From contig CALWXZ010000003.1 in the NCBI GenBank assembly GCA_944385625.1, forward strand, positions 1 to 62,475: a DNA stretch of 62,475 nucleotides. The letters are read 5' to 3'. Positions 50,359 through 59,123 of this stretch are shown here, in pieces. Position 1 is the stretch's first letter. Every line of letters begins with the position of its first letter. The DNA comes from an uncultured Flavonifractor sp. GTDB taxonomy: Bacteria; Bacillota; Clostridia; Oscillospirales; Oscillospiraceae. Below the pieces are notes generated by a model. The model was not told where the DNA came from and did no database searches. It saw only the letters and a list, made by a program, of their open reading frames with translations. Both the position numbers and the translations under genes were made by a program.

Positions 50359-51636
50359 TTGAGCACCAAGGTTTTGGGAATTGTGACCAAACGCTTTGCG
50401 TTGCCTCAGGTGGTGGGCGCGCTGCTGGCCGGCCTGCTGCTGGGCCCCGCCATGCTGGGTCTGCTGCAGGAGACCACACTGATGGATCAGCTGGCGGAAT
50501 TGGGCGTTATCGTGCTGATGTTCAACGCCGGTCTGGAGACCGACTTGGGCGAGCTGAAAAAAGCCGGCGCTTCCGCCTTCATCATCGCCCTCATCGGCGT
50601 GCTGGTCCCGCTGGCCGGCGGCTTTGCTCTGGCCTGCTTCTTCAACGCCGGAGCCGATACCTTCCTGCAAAATGTCTTTATCGGCGTCATCCTGACCGCC
50701 ACCTCCGTCAGCATCACGGTGGAAACCCTGAAGGAGATCGGCAGGCTGTCCACCCGCTCGGGCAACGCCATTCTGGGCGCCGCCATCATTGACGACGTGC
50801 TGGGCATCGTGGCCCTCACCATCATCACCAGTATGTCGGGCACCGGCGCCAACGTGGTGGTGGTCCTGCTGAAGATCGTGGCCTTCTTTGCCATCAGCGT
50901 GGTGGCCTGGATGCTCCTCCACCGGTTTGTGGAGTGGTGGTTTAAGCGCTATGACCGGGACAAGCGGCGGTTTGTGGTTATTTCCTTTGCGTTCTGCCTG
51001 CTGTACGCCTATTTTGCCGAGGAGTTTTTCGGGGTGGCCGACATCACGGGGGCCTACATCGCCGGACTGATCTTCGCCAAGACGCCCAGGGTCACCTATT
51101 TGCAGGACCGCTTTGAAACCCTGTCCTATGCCCTGCTCTCTCCCATCTTCTTTGCCAGTCTGGGACTGAAAGTGGTGCTGCCCGAGATGAGCGGCTCCAT
51201 CGTTCTCTTCTCGGTCCTGCTGATCCTGCTGGCCGTGGTGTCCAAGGTGGTGGGCTGCGGCCTGGGCGCTAGGCTGTGCCGCTACTCCGGTCAGGATTCC
51301 CTCCGCATCGGCGTGGGCATGATCTCCCGGGGCGAGGTGGCTCTGATTGTGGCCAACAACGGCATTTCCGCCGGACTGATGAAGACGGAATTTTTCGGCC
51401 CGGTGGTGCTGATGGTGATCGCCACCACCATTCTCACCCCCATTCTGCTCAAGCTGGTCTACCGCGGCAAGGAGAACGATTACAGCGACCTGCAGGAGAG
51501 CGAGCTGGTCAACCGCTATGAAGACGCCGCCGCCTTCGATCTGGCCTCCCAGGCCCTGTTGGAGGACCACGAGCGTCTCCGCGATCAGGTCCAGTCCCCC
51601 CGGAAAAAGGGCGGGAAGAAGCGCGCTGTCAAATAA
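50359..51636 (+). CDS. Cation/proton antiporter, Kef-type, with disrupted start region
   Basis: The 425-residue part shown has about eleven hydrophobic helices and the CPA2 layout, including A-I-I-D-D-V-L-G (ion-binding Asp pair) and 'GMISRGEVALIVANNG'. The open frame continues upstream in phase to 50302 and encodes A-T-D-Y-H-F-L-F-E-I-A-I-I-L-L, a natural first helix, but has no ATG, GTG or TTG before 50359. An ATG with a GAGGGGGG RBS stands at 50313 in the wrong phase by one base. Either one G too many lies in the GGG at 50315-50317, or translation starts at TTG 50359 with a truncated helix. Confidence 0.8.
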   Translation: MSTKVLGIVTKRFALPQVVGALLAGLLLGPAMLGLLQETTLMDQLAELGVIVLMFNAGLETDLGELKKAGASAFIIALIGVLVPLAGGFALACFFNAGADTFLQNVFIGVILTATSVSITVETLKEIGRLSTRSGNAILGAAIIDDVLGIVALTIITSMSGTGANVVVVLLKIVAFFAISVVAWMLLHRFVEWWFKRYDRDKRRFVVISFAFCLLYAYFAEEFFGVADITGAYIAGLIFAKTPRVTYLQDRFETLSYALLSPIFFASLGLKVVLPEMSGSIVLFSVLLILLAVVSKVVGCGLGARLCRYSGQDSLRIGVGMISRGEVALIVANNGISAGLMKTEFFGPVVLMVIATTILTPILLKLVYRGKENDYSDLQESELVNRYEDAAAFDLASQALLEDHERLRDQVQSPRKKGGKKRAVK

Positions 51637-51664
51637 AAAAGCCTCCCAGCCGGGAGCACTGAAC

Positions 51665-51706
51665 AGAGGAGGGCCTGCCGCGCAGCTGCGCGGCAGGCCC
51701 TCCTCT
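51665..51706. terminator. Perfect 42-nt palindrome, terminator-like
   Basis: The sequence from 51665 to 51706 is a perfect palindrome (21-bp arms centred on AGCT). It lies between convergent genes and probably ends both transcripts. T runs are short, so it might also be a repeat element; related GGGCCTGCCGC hairpins occur at 53754-53783. Confidence 0.7.
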
Positions 51707-51718
51707 GCCTGTCTTGCC

Positions 51719-52201
51719 TTAGCCGTTCAGATAGCTGTTATACAGCTCCACCAGCTCGTCCTGCTGAGGGGAAATGATAAGGCGCACATAGACGCCGTCC
51801 CGCTTGACCTCGCTCTTCTCCACGATGGCGTACTGGTCGGGCAGATAGTTGTTAAACTCGTTGCGGCGGGCGTCCAGCCGGCTCTGGAGCTTGGTCTCCA
51901 CCGTCTTGGCGCTGTCCTCGTCCTTGGCCTTGACCAGCACGATCTCCTTGGCGGTGATTCCATCCGCCGCCAGGTCCGCGGCAAAGGTATCCACATCTTC
52001 GCTCTGGATGCCGTAGAAATTGAGCATATCGTCCTGACTCAGTTCAATGCCGCCCTCGATGGGCGCCTTCTCCAGCATGGCCTGCATCACTTGCTTCACA
52101 TCCATATCGGCGGCCTTTTGAGTGCCGCCGCAGGCGGCCAGTCCCACCGCCACGGTAACCGCCAGTGCCAGCAGCAGGATGCTGCGTATCTTCTTGTTCA
52201 T
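51719..52201 (-). CDS. DUF4358-type lipoprotein
   Basis: The 160-residue product has a signal peptide with lipobox V-G-L-A-A-C-G-G (Cys24). The mature domain, about 130 residues, has the D-M-L-N-F-Y-G-I and Y-A-I-V-E-K-S-E features I associate with DUF4358. Function unknown. The start at 52201 follows AAAGGTGA; the frame is open further. It lies 44 bp after the SGNH hydrolase gene and is probably cotranscribed. Confidence 0.85.
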   Translation of the reverse strand: MNKKIRSILLLALAVTVAVGLAACGGTQKAADMDVKQVMQAMLEKAPIEGGIELSQDDMLNFYGIQSEDVDTFAADLAADGITAKEIVLVKAKDEDSAKTVETKLQSRLDARRNEFNNYLPDQYAIVEKSEVKRDGVYVRLIISPQQDELVELYNSYLNG

Positions 52202-52245
52202 ACAATCACCTTTCCGCGGCCCCTGCCGCACATTTTTTCTCCCTC

Positions 52246-53550
52246 TCAGCCCTGCTGATAGGCCGCCGCGTCCTGCACCAGGTAGTCCACCCAGATCCGG
52301 CAGGCCTCGTCGGTAAAGTGCATCCCCATGCCGGAGGCGTCGCTGCAATAGGCGTCGGGCAGATATCCCTCCTGATCGGTGAGCACCGAGGCGATATCCA
52401 CATAGTGATAGCCGTTGCGCTGGCACATCTCCTTCAGCTTTTCATTGTACAGCTTCAGATTGGCGTTGCTAAGCACTTTTTTCTCATTGCCCTTGTGGAT
52501 GGGGGTGGCGGACTGGACAAAGATCTCCAGGTCCGGTGTCTTTTCCTTGATGAGCTTGAGCAGCGTCTCCATATTCTCCGCCGAGCCGTCCACCCCGTAC
52601 ATCCCCACATCGTTCATGCCCAGCAGGATGTAGAGCTTCTTGGCGCCGCAGGCGTGGACCGAGTCCTCCAGGCGCATTTTGCTGCCCTGGTAGAGGGGAT
52701 GGACCGACTGATCGCTGACCTCCCAGAGGGCGTTGCCACTGCCCAGGCTGCCGGCGGTCAGGAACTGGGCCTTGCCCAGATAGTCCGGATCGCTCTGCCG
52801 CATTTTGGTCACATAGCCTGTCAGTTTCAGCGACACCGAGTCCCCCACAAAAACGGCGTCGTCAAACCAGGACCAGGGGTCCTCCGGCACCACCGTGGAG
52901 ACCGTGGGGGTACCGGCGCCCCCGCCTTCGATTCTGCCGGCCAGATCCAGGGTCTTGTAAAGGAGGGTGGCGGTCTCGCTGCGGGTTACCGGCTGGTGGG
53001 GAGCCAGCAGCCCGTCCCCCGTGCCGCTGACGATGCCCCGGGCATAGAGGTCCCCAATGGCCGCCAGGGCCCAACTGCTGACGGAATCCACGTCTCCAAA
53101 GTCAGCCAGTCCGCCCGACAGGCCCTCCTTCTGCTCCACGTCAAAGACCGGCAGGGCCCGCCACAGGAACGTAAAGGCCTGCTCCCGGTCCAGAAACGCC
53201 GCCGGAGAGAAGGTGGTCTCGGAAGTGCCCTGGGAGACTCCCTGCTCCACCGCCCAGCCCACCGCCTGATAGTAGGCATCCTCCGGACGCACATCGGTAA
53301 AATTAGGCGCGGCCCCGGCCGGGCTGCCGGCCGCCCGCCACAGGCTGAGGACAAAATCTCCCCGGTTGATCTGCACATCCCCCAGGAAATTGCCCGTCTT
53401 GGTGGTGTACATCACATCGTGCTCCACCATATAGGACACATAGGGGTAGGACCAGTGGTCCTGGGATACGTCCTGAACGGTGCCGCCGGAGGAGCCGCCG
53501 GTCATCAGCGCTCCCGCCAGCAAAAATGCGATCACCTGTTGGATCAGCAT
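52246..53550 (-). CDS. SLH-domain SGNH/GDSL hydrolase
   Basis: The 434-residue exported protein has a signal peptide, three N-terminal SLH repeats (about 25-75, 80-135 and 145-205) and a C-terminal SGNH hydrolase domain. That domain has block I F-V-G-D-S-V-S, block III G-M-N-D and block V with a catalytic D-x-x-H in S-D-A-S-G-M-G-M-H-F. It should be a surface-bound esterase, for example acting on O-acetylated polysaccharide. ATG 53550 has GGAGGG upstream. Confidence 0.9.
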   Translation of the reverse strand: MLIQQVIAFLLAGALMTGGSSGGTVQDVSQDHWSYPYVSYMVEHDVMYTTKTGNFLGDVQINRGDFVLSLWRAAGSPAGAAPNFTDVRPEDAYYQAVGWAVEQGVSQGTSETTFSPAAFLDREQAFTFLWRALPVFDVEQKEGLSGGLADFGDVDSVSSWALAAIGDLYARGIVSGTGDGLLAPHQPVTRSETATLLYKTLDLAGRIEGGGAGTPTVSTVVPEDPWSWFDDAVFVGDSVSLKLTGYVTKMRQSDPDYLGKAQFLTAGSLGSGNALWEVSDQSVHPLYQGSKMRLEDSVHACGAKKLYILLGMNDVGMYGVDGSAENMETLLKLIKEKTPDLEIFVQSATPIHKGNEKKVLSNANLKLYNEKLKEMCQRNGYHYVDIASVLTDQEGYLPDAYCSDASGMGMHFTDEACRIWVDYLVQDAAAYQQG

Positions 53551-53872
53551 ACTGTTCCCTCCTGCCGTGATTTGGCTCCAGTTTATCAGATTTTTCAGAT
53601 TCCGTCCAGAGAAAGCGGTAGAATCTTTTTGCTCTCTTTTCCTTTTTTCCACAATAATGGGGAAACCGTTCTTCCGCCCCGTTGGGGCGCAACGGTTTCA
53701 GAGCGCCAGCACCAGTTCTTACGATTTTATGATGGCCGCCAAGGGGGGCGCAAAGGGCCTGCCGCAATGCTGCGGCAGGCCCTGGCTGTCGAAAAGGTGG
53801 CAGACCACTTTTTCGAGGGGGATATTGTTTTGACAGGCTGGGGCGTGCCGCTTTTTCGGCGCTCAAGGCCCG
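53551..53872. other. Intergenic region between PBP1A and SGNH genes
   Basis: No gene is seen. It contains a 13-bp perfect hairpin (53754-53766 with 53771-53783) with the GGGCCTGCCGCA arm also found in the palindrome at 51665-51706. The hairpin is the likely weak terminator of the PBP1A gene. Confidence 0.6.
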
Positions 53873-56536
53873 CTAATTGGCGGGGACGTAGGGCTCCTCC
53901 GGCGGCGTCTCTGCCGGCGGGGGCGACGGGGAGGGCGTCACGCCGGGTTCCACAGTCTCTCCACCGGAACCTTCCGTATCCGTGGGCTCGGGGGGAACGG
54001 TGGGATAGGTGGCCGGATTGGTGGGATCAAAGCCGGGCCACTGCTCCTGCGTGGGCCAGGTGGACTGGTCCTCCAGCCGGAAGGTGGAGGGATCATACTC
54101 GGCCGGCTCCGGCGGCTTGGGCGCCTCAGTGTGGACGGTGCAGCTGCCCTGGGCGTCCAGATACGCCTTGGTATACTGACTGCCGCTGTCGTCACTGATG
54201 AGTACGCCGATGGACTTCACGGTCCCCTCGGTAATCCCCAGTTCCTCGTTGGCCTCTCTGGGGCAGTAATCGCCGGCCAGATGGTACAGCCCCTCAATGG
54301 GGTTGCCGTTGGCGTCCAGGATGGGAGATTCGGTACACACGTCCACCATGGTGTGCTGGTCGCAGTTTTCCACCGGTACGTCCTCGGAGAAGAGGTACAT
54401 CTGGAAGACCCGATCCCCTCTGGGATCACTGAGACAGGCTTCGGTAGCCCGCAGCCCGCTGTCCTTACAGATCTGCACCGGCGTCAGCCCGCTGGCCTGG
54501 GTAAAGTCCTTGTTCTCCAGGCCTTCATGGACCTGGCTCATCACCTTCTGCCACATGACTGCGGCGGGGTTATTGCTGGCATAGATCCGCTCGGGGGTCT
54601 TGTAGCCCACCCACACGGCGGCGGTATAGTAGGGGGTGTAGCCCACAAACCAGCGGTCGTTGTTGGCGGTGGTGGAACCGGTCTTGCCGGCCACCGTCAT
54701 ACCCGAGATGCGGGCGGCGGTACCGGTGCCGTTGCTCACCACGTTTTTGAGCATCTGGTTCATATAGTAGGTGGTCTTGGTGGAGAGAATGACCTCGCTC
54801 TCGGTATCGGTGTTGTCCAGCAGCACCTCCTCCACGCCGTCCACCTCCTGGGTGACCTTGGTATAGGTGCGGGGCTCGATATACACGCCGTCCCGGGGGA
54901 AGACCGAGTAGGCCGCCGCCATGTCCATGACGCTGACGCCGTGGGTCAGGCCGCCCAGGGCCAGCTGGCTGGAGCCGTAGTCGTTTTTGACCTCGCCGTT
55001 GCTCAGGTAGTAGTCCTCCAGATCAATGTGGAAGTTCTGCTCCACGAAGTCAAAGGACGTCTCGGCCCCCATCTCCTCCAGAATACGCACCGCCACCGGG
55101 TTGGAGGACACCTCCACGGCGGTGTTCACGGTGATGTTGCCCCGATAGGTCTGGGGGCTGTTCAGGGGCCAGTTTCTGCCGTTGAGCACCCGCACCGGCT
55201 CGTCGGCGTAGACCGAGGCCGGCGTAATCATACCCAGTTCAATGGCCGGGGCGTACACCGACAGGGGCTTGATGGAGGAGCCGGGCTGGCGGACGGTGCC
55301 GCTGGCCATATTGAGCACCCGGTTGGCCGTCTTTTCGCCCAGTGCGCCCGCCAGACCCACCACGTTGCCCTCCGGGTCGATGATGACGATGGAGGACTGG
55401 ATGTCCTGTCCCTTGGAGGAGGTTAGCACCAGGCTGTTCTGATCGTAATAGACCGATTCCACAATGGACTGGATGCGGGTGTCCACACAGGCATAGATCT
55501 TCAGGCCGCCGGAGTACACCATGTTCTCCGCCAATTGTTCGGAGTATCCATATTCCTCCATAAGGTCATTGATTACGTCGGTGATAACCTGCTCATCATA
55601 CCAATTGTAGATGGTGGAGGGCTTCTTCTCATCCTCGCTGCGGGTAAACACCAATTCCTCCGCCACAGCCTGATCGTACTCCTCCTGGGTAATCATGCCC
55701 AGGTCCAGCATCTTCCACAGCACCAGCTCCTGGCGCTGCTTGTTGCGCTCCCGGCCGGTGGTGACCTCGCCGGTCTCCTCGTTGGTAATCCGCACATTGG
55801 AATTGGGCCCGTACAGAGTGGGGTTGTTGGTGATGCTGATGAGGCTGGCGCATTCGGCCAGACTCAGCTGGGACACATCCTTACCGAAGTAGTTCTCAGC
55901 GGCGGTGGCCACGCCGTAGCAGTTGTCCCCCAGATAGATCAGGTTGAGATACCACTCCATGATCTGCTCCTTGGAGTAGGTGGCGTCAAAGTCCAGGGCG
56001 GTAAAGATCTCCTGGATCTTGCGCTTGACGGTGACGTCATCATACTGGGTGGCGTTTTTGATGAGCTGCTGGGTGATGGTGGAGCCGCCCTGGATGTCCT
56101 TTCCGGTGAACATGAGCAGCACGCCGTTGAGGGTGCGCTTCCAGTCCACGCCGTCGTGGGTCAGAAAGCGCTCGTCCTCGATGGCGATGGTGGCGTTCAC
56201 CAGATTCTGGGGGATCTGATCGTAGGTGACCTTCTTTCGGTTCTCCGCGCCGTGGAGGGAAAGATGTTCCTCGTATTCTCCCGTGTCGGGATTCATATAA
56301 TAGATGGTGCTGGTCAGATTCATATCAAAGTTGGCCTCCAGGTGGGCCTGGGGCAGGATGACCGTTTTGATATAGACCATGGCGAAGCAGACGAGGATGA
56401 TCCCCGTAATCAGCATGACCAGCAGGAAAGTCCCCACCACCTTGCCTACCATCCCCAGAATGTGCAGGGTGGGATTGTAGGGCTTTTCGCTCCGGCCCTT
56501 GCGCGGCCGGGGACTCTGATTGGATCTCGATGGCAA
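53873..56536 (-). CDS. Class A penicillin-binding protein (PBP1A)
   Basis: This bifunctional peptidoglycan synthase is 887 residues long. A cytoplasmic basic tail and one TM helix (about 30-60) precede a GT51 glycosyltransferase domain with catalytic Glu120 (E-D-E-R-F) and G-G-S-T-I-T-Q-Q-L. The transpeptidase domain has S420-S-I-K423, S-S-N (477-479) and K-T-G (618-620). The C-terminal tail of about 100 residues is Pro/Thr/Glu-rich and ends in a P-S-P-S-P-P-P stretch. It starts with TTG at 56536, eight bases after GGAGG. Confidence 0.96.
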   Translation of the reverse strand: MPSRSNQSPRPRKGRSEKPYNPTLHILGMVGKVVGTFLLVMLITGIILVCFAMVYIKTVILPQAHLEANFDMNLTSTIYYMNPDTGEYEEHLSLHGAENRKKVTYDQIPQNLVNATIAIEDERFLTHDGVDWKRTLNGVLLMFTGKDIQGGSTITQQLIKNATQYDDVTVKRKIQEIFTALDFDATYSKEQIMEWYLNLIYLGDNCYGVATAAENYFGKDVSQLSLAECASLISITNNPTLYGPNSNVRITNEETGEVTTGRERNKQRQELVLWKMLDLGMITQEEYDQAVAEELVFTRSEDEKKPSTIYNWYDEQVITDVINDLMEEYGYSEQLAENMVYSGGLKIYACVDTRIQSIVESVYYDQNSLVLTSSKGQDIQSSIVIIDPEGNVVGLAGALGEKTANRVLNMASGTVRQPGSSIKPLSVYAPAIELGMITPASVYADEPVRVLNGRNWPLNSPQTYRGNITVNTAVEVSSNPVAVRILEEMGAETSFDFVEQNFHIDLEDYYLSNGEVKNDYGSSQLALGGLTHGVSVMDMAAAYSVFPRDGVYIEPRTYTKVTQEVDGVEEVLLDNTDTESEVILSTKTTYYMNQMLKNVVSNGTGTAARISGMTVAGKTGSTTANNDRWFVGYTPYYTAAVWVGYKTPERIYASNNPAAVMWQKVMSQVHEGLENKDFTQASGLTPVQICKDSGLRATEACLSDPRGDRVFQMYLFSEDVPVENCDQHTMVDVCTESPILDANGNPIEGLYHLAGDYCPREANEELGITEGTVKSIGVLISDDSGSQYTKAYLDAQGSCTVHTEAPKPPEPAEYDPSTFRLEDQSTWPTQEQWPGFDPTNPATYPTVPPEPTDTEGSGGETVEPGVTPSPSPPPAETPPEEPYVPAN

Positions 56537-56702
56537 AAATCACACCTCCATATTGGGTGAACGGGTATTCGGTCCTATTTTCGTATAAAAAACTGACAGA
56601 GAATCGTTGTTATTATATCACGTTCTCACCTGATGTCCACCCTCTTTCCCGCCTTTTTTGTGTCCCATTCCGGCGCCCCCAAAAAATTTGCCCGGCCCGC
56701 TC

Positions 56703-56731
56703 TTGCATTTTTCCGCGCTACAGGCTACAAT
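56703..56731 (+). promoter_or_regulatory. Sigma-A promoter of the DUF1292 gene
   Basis: TTGCAT (56703-56708), a 17-bp spacer and TACAAT (56726-56731) precede the start codon. Confidence 0.65.
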
Positions 56732-56764
56732 AGAGACGACACGAAGGAAGGTATGGTGCCATTT

Positions 56765-57079
56765 ATGAGTGAAGAATTTGGCCCCGATTTCATCACCGTC
56801 ACCGATGAAGAGGGCAACGAGTTTGAACTGGAGCATATTGACACCCTGGAGTATAACGGCCAGACCTATATGGCCTTTTTCCCCGCGGTACAGGGGGAGG
56901 AGCAGGGTGACACCGTGGAAGAGGTGGATCTGGACGATGAGGAAAACGGCCTCATCATCCTGAAAGTCGTCCAGGCGGACGGCGAGGATCAGCTCTCCAC
57001 CCTGGACAGCGACGAGGAGTTGGAGCTGGTCTACCAGCAGTTTATGGAGGCCCTCTTCGCTGACGAGGACGAGGAATAA
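56765..57079 (+). CDS. DUF1292-family protein (YrzB-like)
   Basis: The 104-residue, strongly acidic protein has the DUF1292 pattern I-T-V-T-D-E-E-G-N-E and the later D-E-E-L-E-L-V-Y-Q-Q-F. The family is often found beside ruvX and alaS in Firmicutes; here ruvX is about 4 kb away. Function unknown. An in-frame ATG at 56753 next to GGAAGG is an alternative start. Confidence 0.88.
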   Translation: MSEEFGPDFITVTDEEGNEFELEHIDTLEYNGQTYMAFFPAVQGEEQGDTVEEVDLDDEENGLIILKVVQADGEDQLSTLDSDEELELVYQQFMEALFADEDEE

Positions 57080-57090
57080 ATTCTTAACGC

Positions 57091-57284
57091 GATTCCTGCT
57101 CGGTGCGTGACGGGTCTTATTTAAACCCACATTTTTAAAACGGGACGCCCACCTCATAGTGCGGACTGCAGGCCTCCCGGCGCCCCTTCGAGGGACGGCT
57201 GGAAGTTGGAAGCAACGAAACACCATGGAGGCGACCCACCTGCCATTTCGTGCAGGTTTTAAATGGATTCGCACGGCCAGAGCG
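57091..57284 (+). ncRNA. ssrS: Probable 6S RNA
   Basis: This 190-nt non-coding stretch ends in a strong terminator. Its ends can pair (GCTCGGTGCG near 57098 with CGCACGGCC-AGAGC near 57270), giving a long irregular helix with a large central open region, as in 6S RNA, which binds housekeeping RNA polymerase by mimicking an open promoter. The GGTGCGTGACGGGTCTTATT opening also looks like clostridial 6S sequences that I recall. A covariance-model match would be needed to be sure. Confidence 0.6.
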
Positions 57285-57288
57285 GGGC

Positions 57289-57326
57289 CCCCACGAAACT
57301 GTGGTTTCGTGGGGTTTTCTTTTTTC
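57289..57326 (+). terminator. Terminator of the probable 6S RNA
   Basis: A 10-bp perfect stem (57289-57298 with 57305-57314) is followed by a T-rich tail of 12 bases. Confidence 0.9.
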
Positions 57327-57364
57327 CCAGAAATCTGAACAAAGTGTAAAACCGGTTTTTGGGC

Positions 57365-57393
57365 TTGAAAGATCGCTGTATTTCCTGTATAAT
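57365..57393 (+). promoter_or_regulatory. Sigma-A promoter of the foldase gene
   Basis: TTGAAA (57365-57370), a 17-bp spacer and TATAAT (57388-57393) lie about 80 bp upstream of the start codon. Confidence 0.8.
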
Positions 57394-57472
57394 ACAGGCT
57401 TGTCTATACAGATTTGGATGTACAGCCACCCCTGCCGCAGGCAGGAACATTGACGAGAGGACTGAAGCAACA

Positions 57473-59071
57473 ATGAGCGCATCCAGAGAAAAAAAGCAGC
57501 GCCGGAGCGATCCCGAGCAGGGTCTGACCCAGAAGCAGCGGGCTGAACTCCGGGAGCAGAAGGCCGCCAAGCAGAAGACGGTACTCTACACCGCCATCGG
57601 CGTCATCATCGCCATCCTGGTGGTCATTCTGCTGGTGTGGCATTCCGGTATCTTCCAGCGAGGCGCCACCGCCCTCACCGTGGACGGCCGCAATTATAAT
57701 GTCAACGACGTGGAATACTATTTCCGCAACGCCATGACCACCGCCTCCTCCAACGGCCTCTCCTTCGACACCGAGACCGACCTGCGGGAGCAGTATGTGG
57801 ACGAGGCGCAGACCCAGACCTACTACGACTACTTCCTGGAGCAGGCCATCGAAAGCCTGAAGGAGGCCGCCGCCGTGGAGAACGCCGCCGAGGACGCCGG
57901 CTACACCCTGACCGAGGAGGATCAGGCCGCCGTGGACAGCACTGTCTCCTACCTGAAAAACTATGCCGCCCAGCTGGGCTACAACGACTTCGGCGGGTTC
58001 CTGAAGGCCAGCTACGGCAAGTATATGACCGTGGGCGCCTATGAGAACTGCCTGCGCCGGGTCCAGCTGGTCAGCAGCTACAAGACCGCCTATTCCGACG
58101 CTCTGGAGATTAGCGACGACGCCATCCAGACCTACTACGACGAGCACAAGAACGATCTGGACAGCTTTACCTTCCGCTCCATCCAGATTGACGGCTCCGC
58201 CCCCAGCGGCACCGACGCCGACGGCAACACCGTGGAGCCCACCGAGGCCGAGAGCGCCGCCGCCATGCAGGCCGCCAAGGCCAAGGCCGACGAGTTCGCC
58301 GCCGCCGTGGAGGCTGCCGAGGACAAGCAGGCCACCTTCGCCCAGCTGGCGCCCGACTATGTGGCCGAGACCAGCAAGGAGCGCTATGAGAGCGATCCCG
58401 ACTACTCCCTGAGCACGGGCCTTCTGGGCAGCAGCGTGGCCAGCCGCACCTACGGCGAGTGGCTGCTGGATGCCTCCCGCACCTCCGGCGACGTGGGCGT
58501 GGTGGAGTACGACACCGGCTACTATGTGGTTCTCTTCCAGGAGCGCTACCTGGACGAGACCCCCACCGCCGACATCCGCCACATCTTGATCCAGGCCGAG
58601 CTGACCCAGGAGGATGACCCGGCCACCGAGGATGTGGACGAGTCCACCGTTCCCACCCAGGAGGCGCTGGACGCCGCCAAGGCGGAGGCTCAGTCCCTGC
58701 TGGACCAGTGGAACGCCGGCGACAAGACCGCCGAGTCCTTCGGCGAGCTGGCCAACGCCAACTCCGACGATCCCGGTTCCAACAAAAATGGCGGTCTGTA
58801 CGAGAAGGTCTACAAGGGCTACTTCACCATCTTTGACAACTGGCTCTTTGGCGACGAGACCCGCCAGCCCGGCGACGTCACCCTCATCGAGAACACCAAC
58901 TCCGGCCAGCAGGGCTGGTGCGTGGTGTACTATCAGAGCGCCGACGATCCCGTCTGGAAGATCAGCGCCGACAGCGCGCTGCGCAGCGAGGACGTGAACA
59001 GCTGGGTCACCGGCCTCACCGATAGCCTGGAGGCCGTTCAGGGCGACGGCATGAAGTACCTGTACAACTGA
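57473..59071 (+). CDS. Membrane-anchored SurA/PpiC-type peptidyl-prolyl isomerase
   Basis: The 532-residue protein has a basic cytoplasmic N-terminus, one TM anchor (about 38-60) and a SurA-N-like helical region. Two PpiC rotamase-like modules follow (about 225-360 and 365-500; the second has I-R-H-I-L-I-Q-A and G-E-L-A-N-A-N-S-D-D). It should help fold exported proteins. There is no lipobox, unlike PrsA. ATG 57473 is chosen; an AGAGGA stands 12 bases upstream. The frame is open to 57359, but that extension overlaps the promoter. Confidence 0.87.
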   Translation: MSASREKKQRRSDPEQGLTQKQRAELREQKAAKQKTVLYTAIGVIIAILVVILLVWHSGIFQRGATALTVDGRNYNVNDVEYYFRNAMTTASSNGLSFDTETDLREQYVDEAQTQTYYDYFLEQAIESLKEAAAVENAAEDAGYTLTEEDQAAVDSTVSYLKNYAAQLGYNDFGGFLKASYGKYMTVGAYENCLRRVQLVSSYKTAYSDALEISDDAIQTYYDEHKNDLDSFTFRSIQIDGSAPSGTDADGNTVEPTEAESAAAMQAAKAKADEFAAAVEAAEDKQATFAQLAPDYVAETSKERYESDPDYSLSTGLLGSSVASRTYGEWLLDASRTSGDVGVVEYDTGYYVVLFQERYLDETPTADIRHILIQAELTQEDDPATEDVDESTVPTQEALDAAKAEAQSLLDQWNAGDKTAESFGELANANSDDPGSNKNGGLYEKVYKGYFTIFDNWLFGDETRQPGDVTLIENTNSGQQGWCVVYYQSADDPVWKISADSALRSEDVNSWVTGLTDSLEAVQGDGMKYLYN

Positions 59072-59076
59072 CATTT

Positions 59077-59111
59077 AAAAGGCGGACGGAGCCCAGCCCC
59101 GTCCGCCTTTT
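59077..59111 (+). terminator. Terminator of the foldase gene
   Basis: An 11-bp stem (59077-59087 with 59101-59111) ends in a run of T residues that runs into the tcdA RBS region. Confidence 0.85.
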
Positions 59112-59123
59112 TTCGGAGGCATT

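Noticed and set aside
57404..59074. A 556-codon minus-strand frame opposite the foldase gene
   Set aside because: It is an antisense shadow of a gene with strong third-position GC bias. It is repetitive in Gly, Val and Leu and has no RBS.
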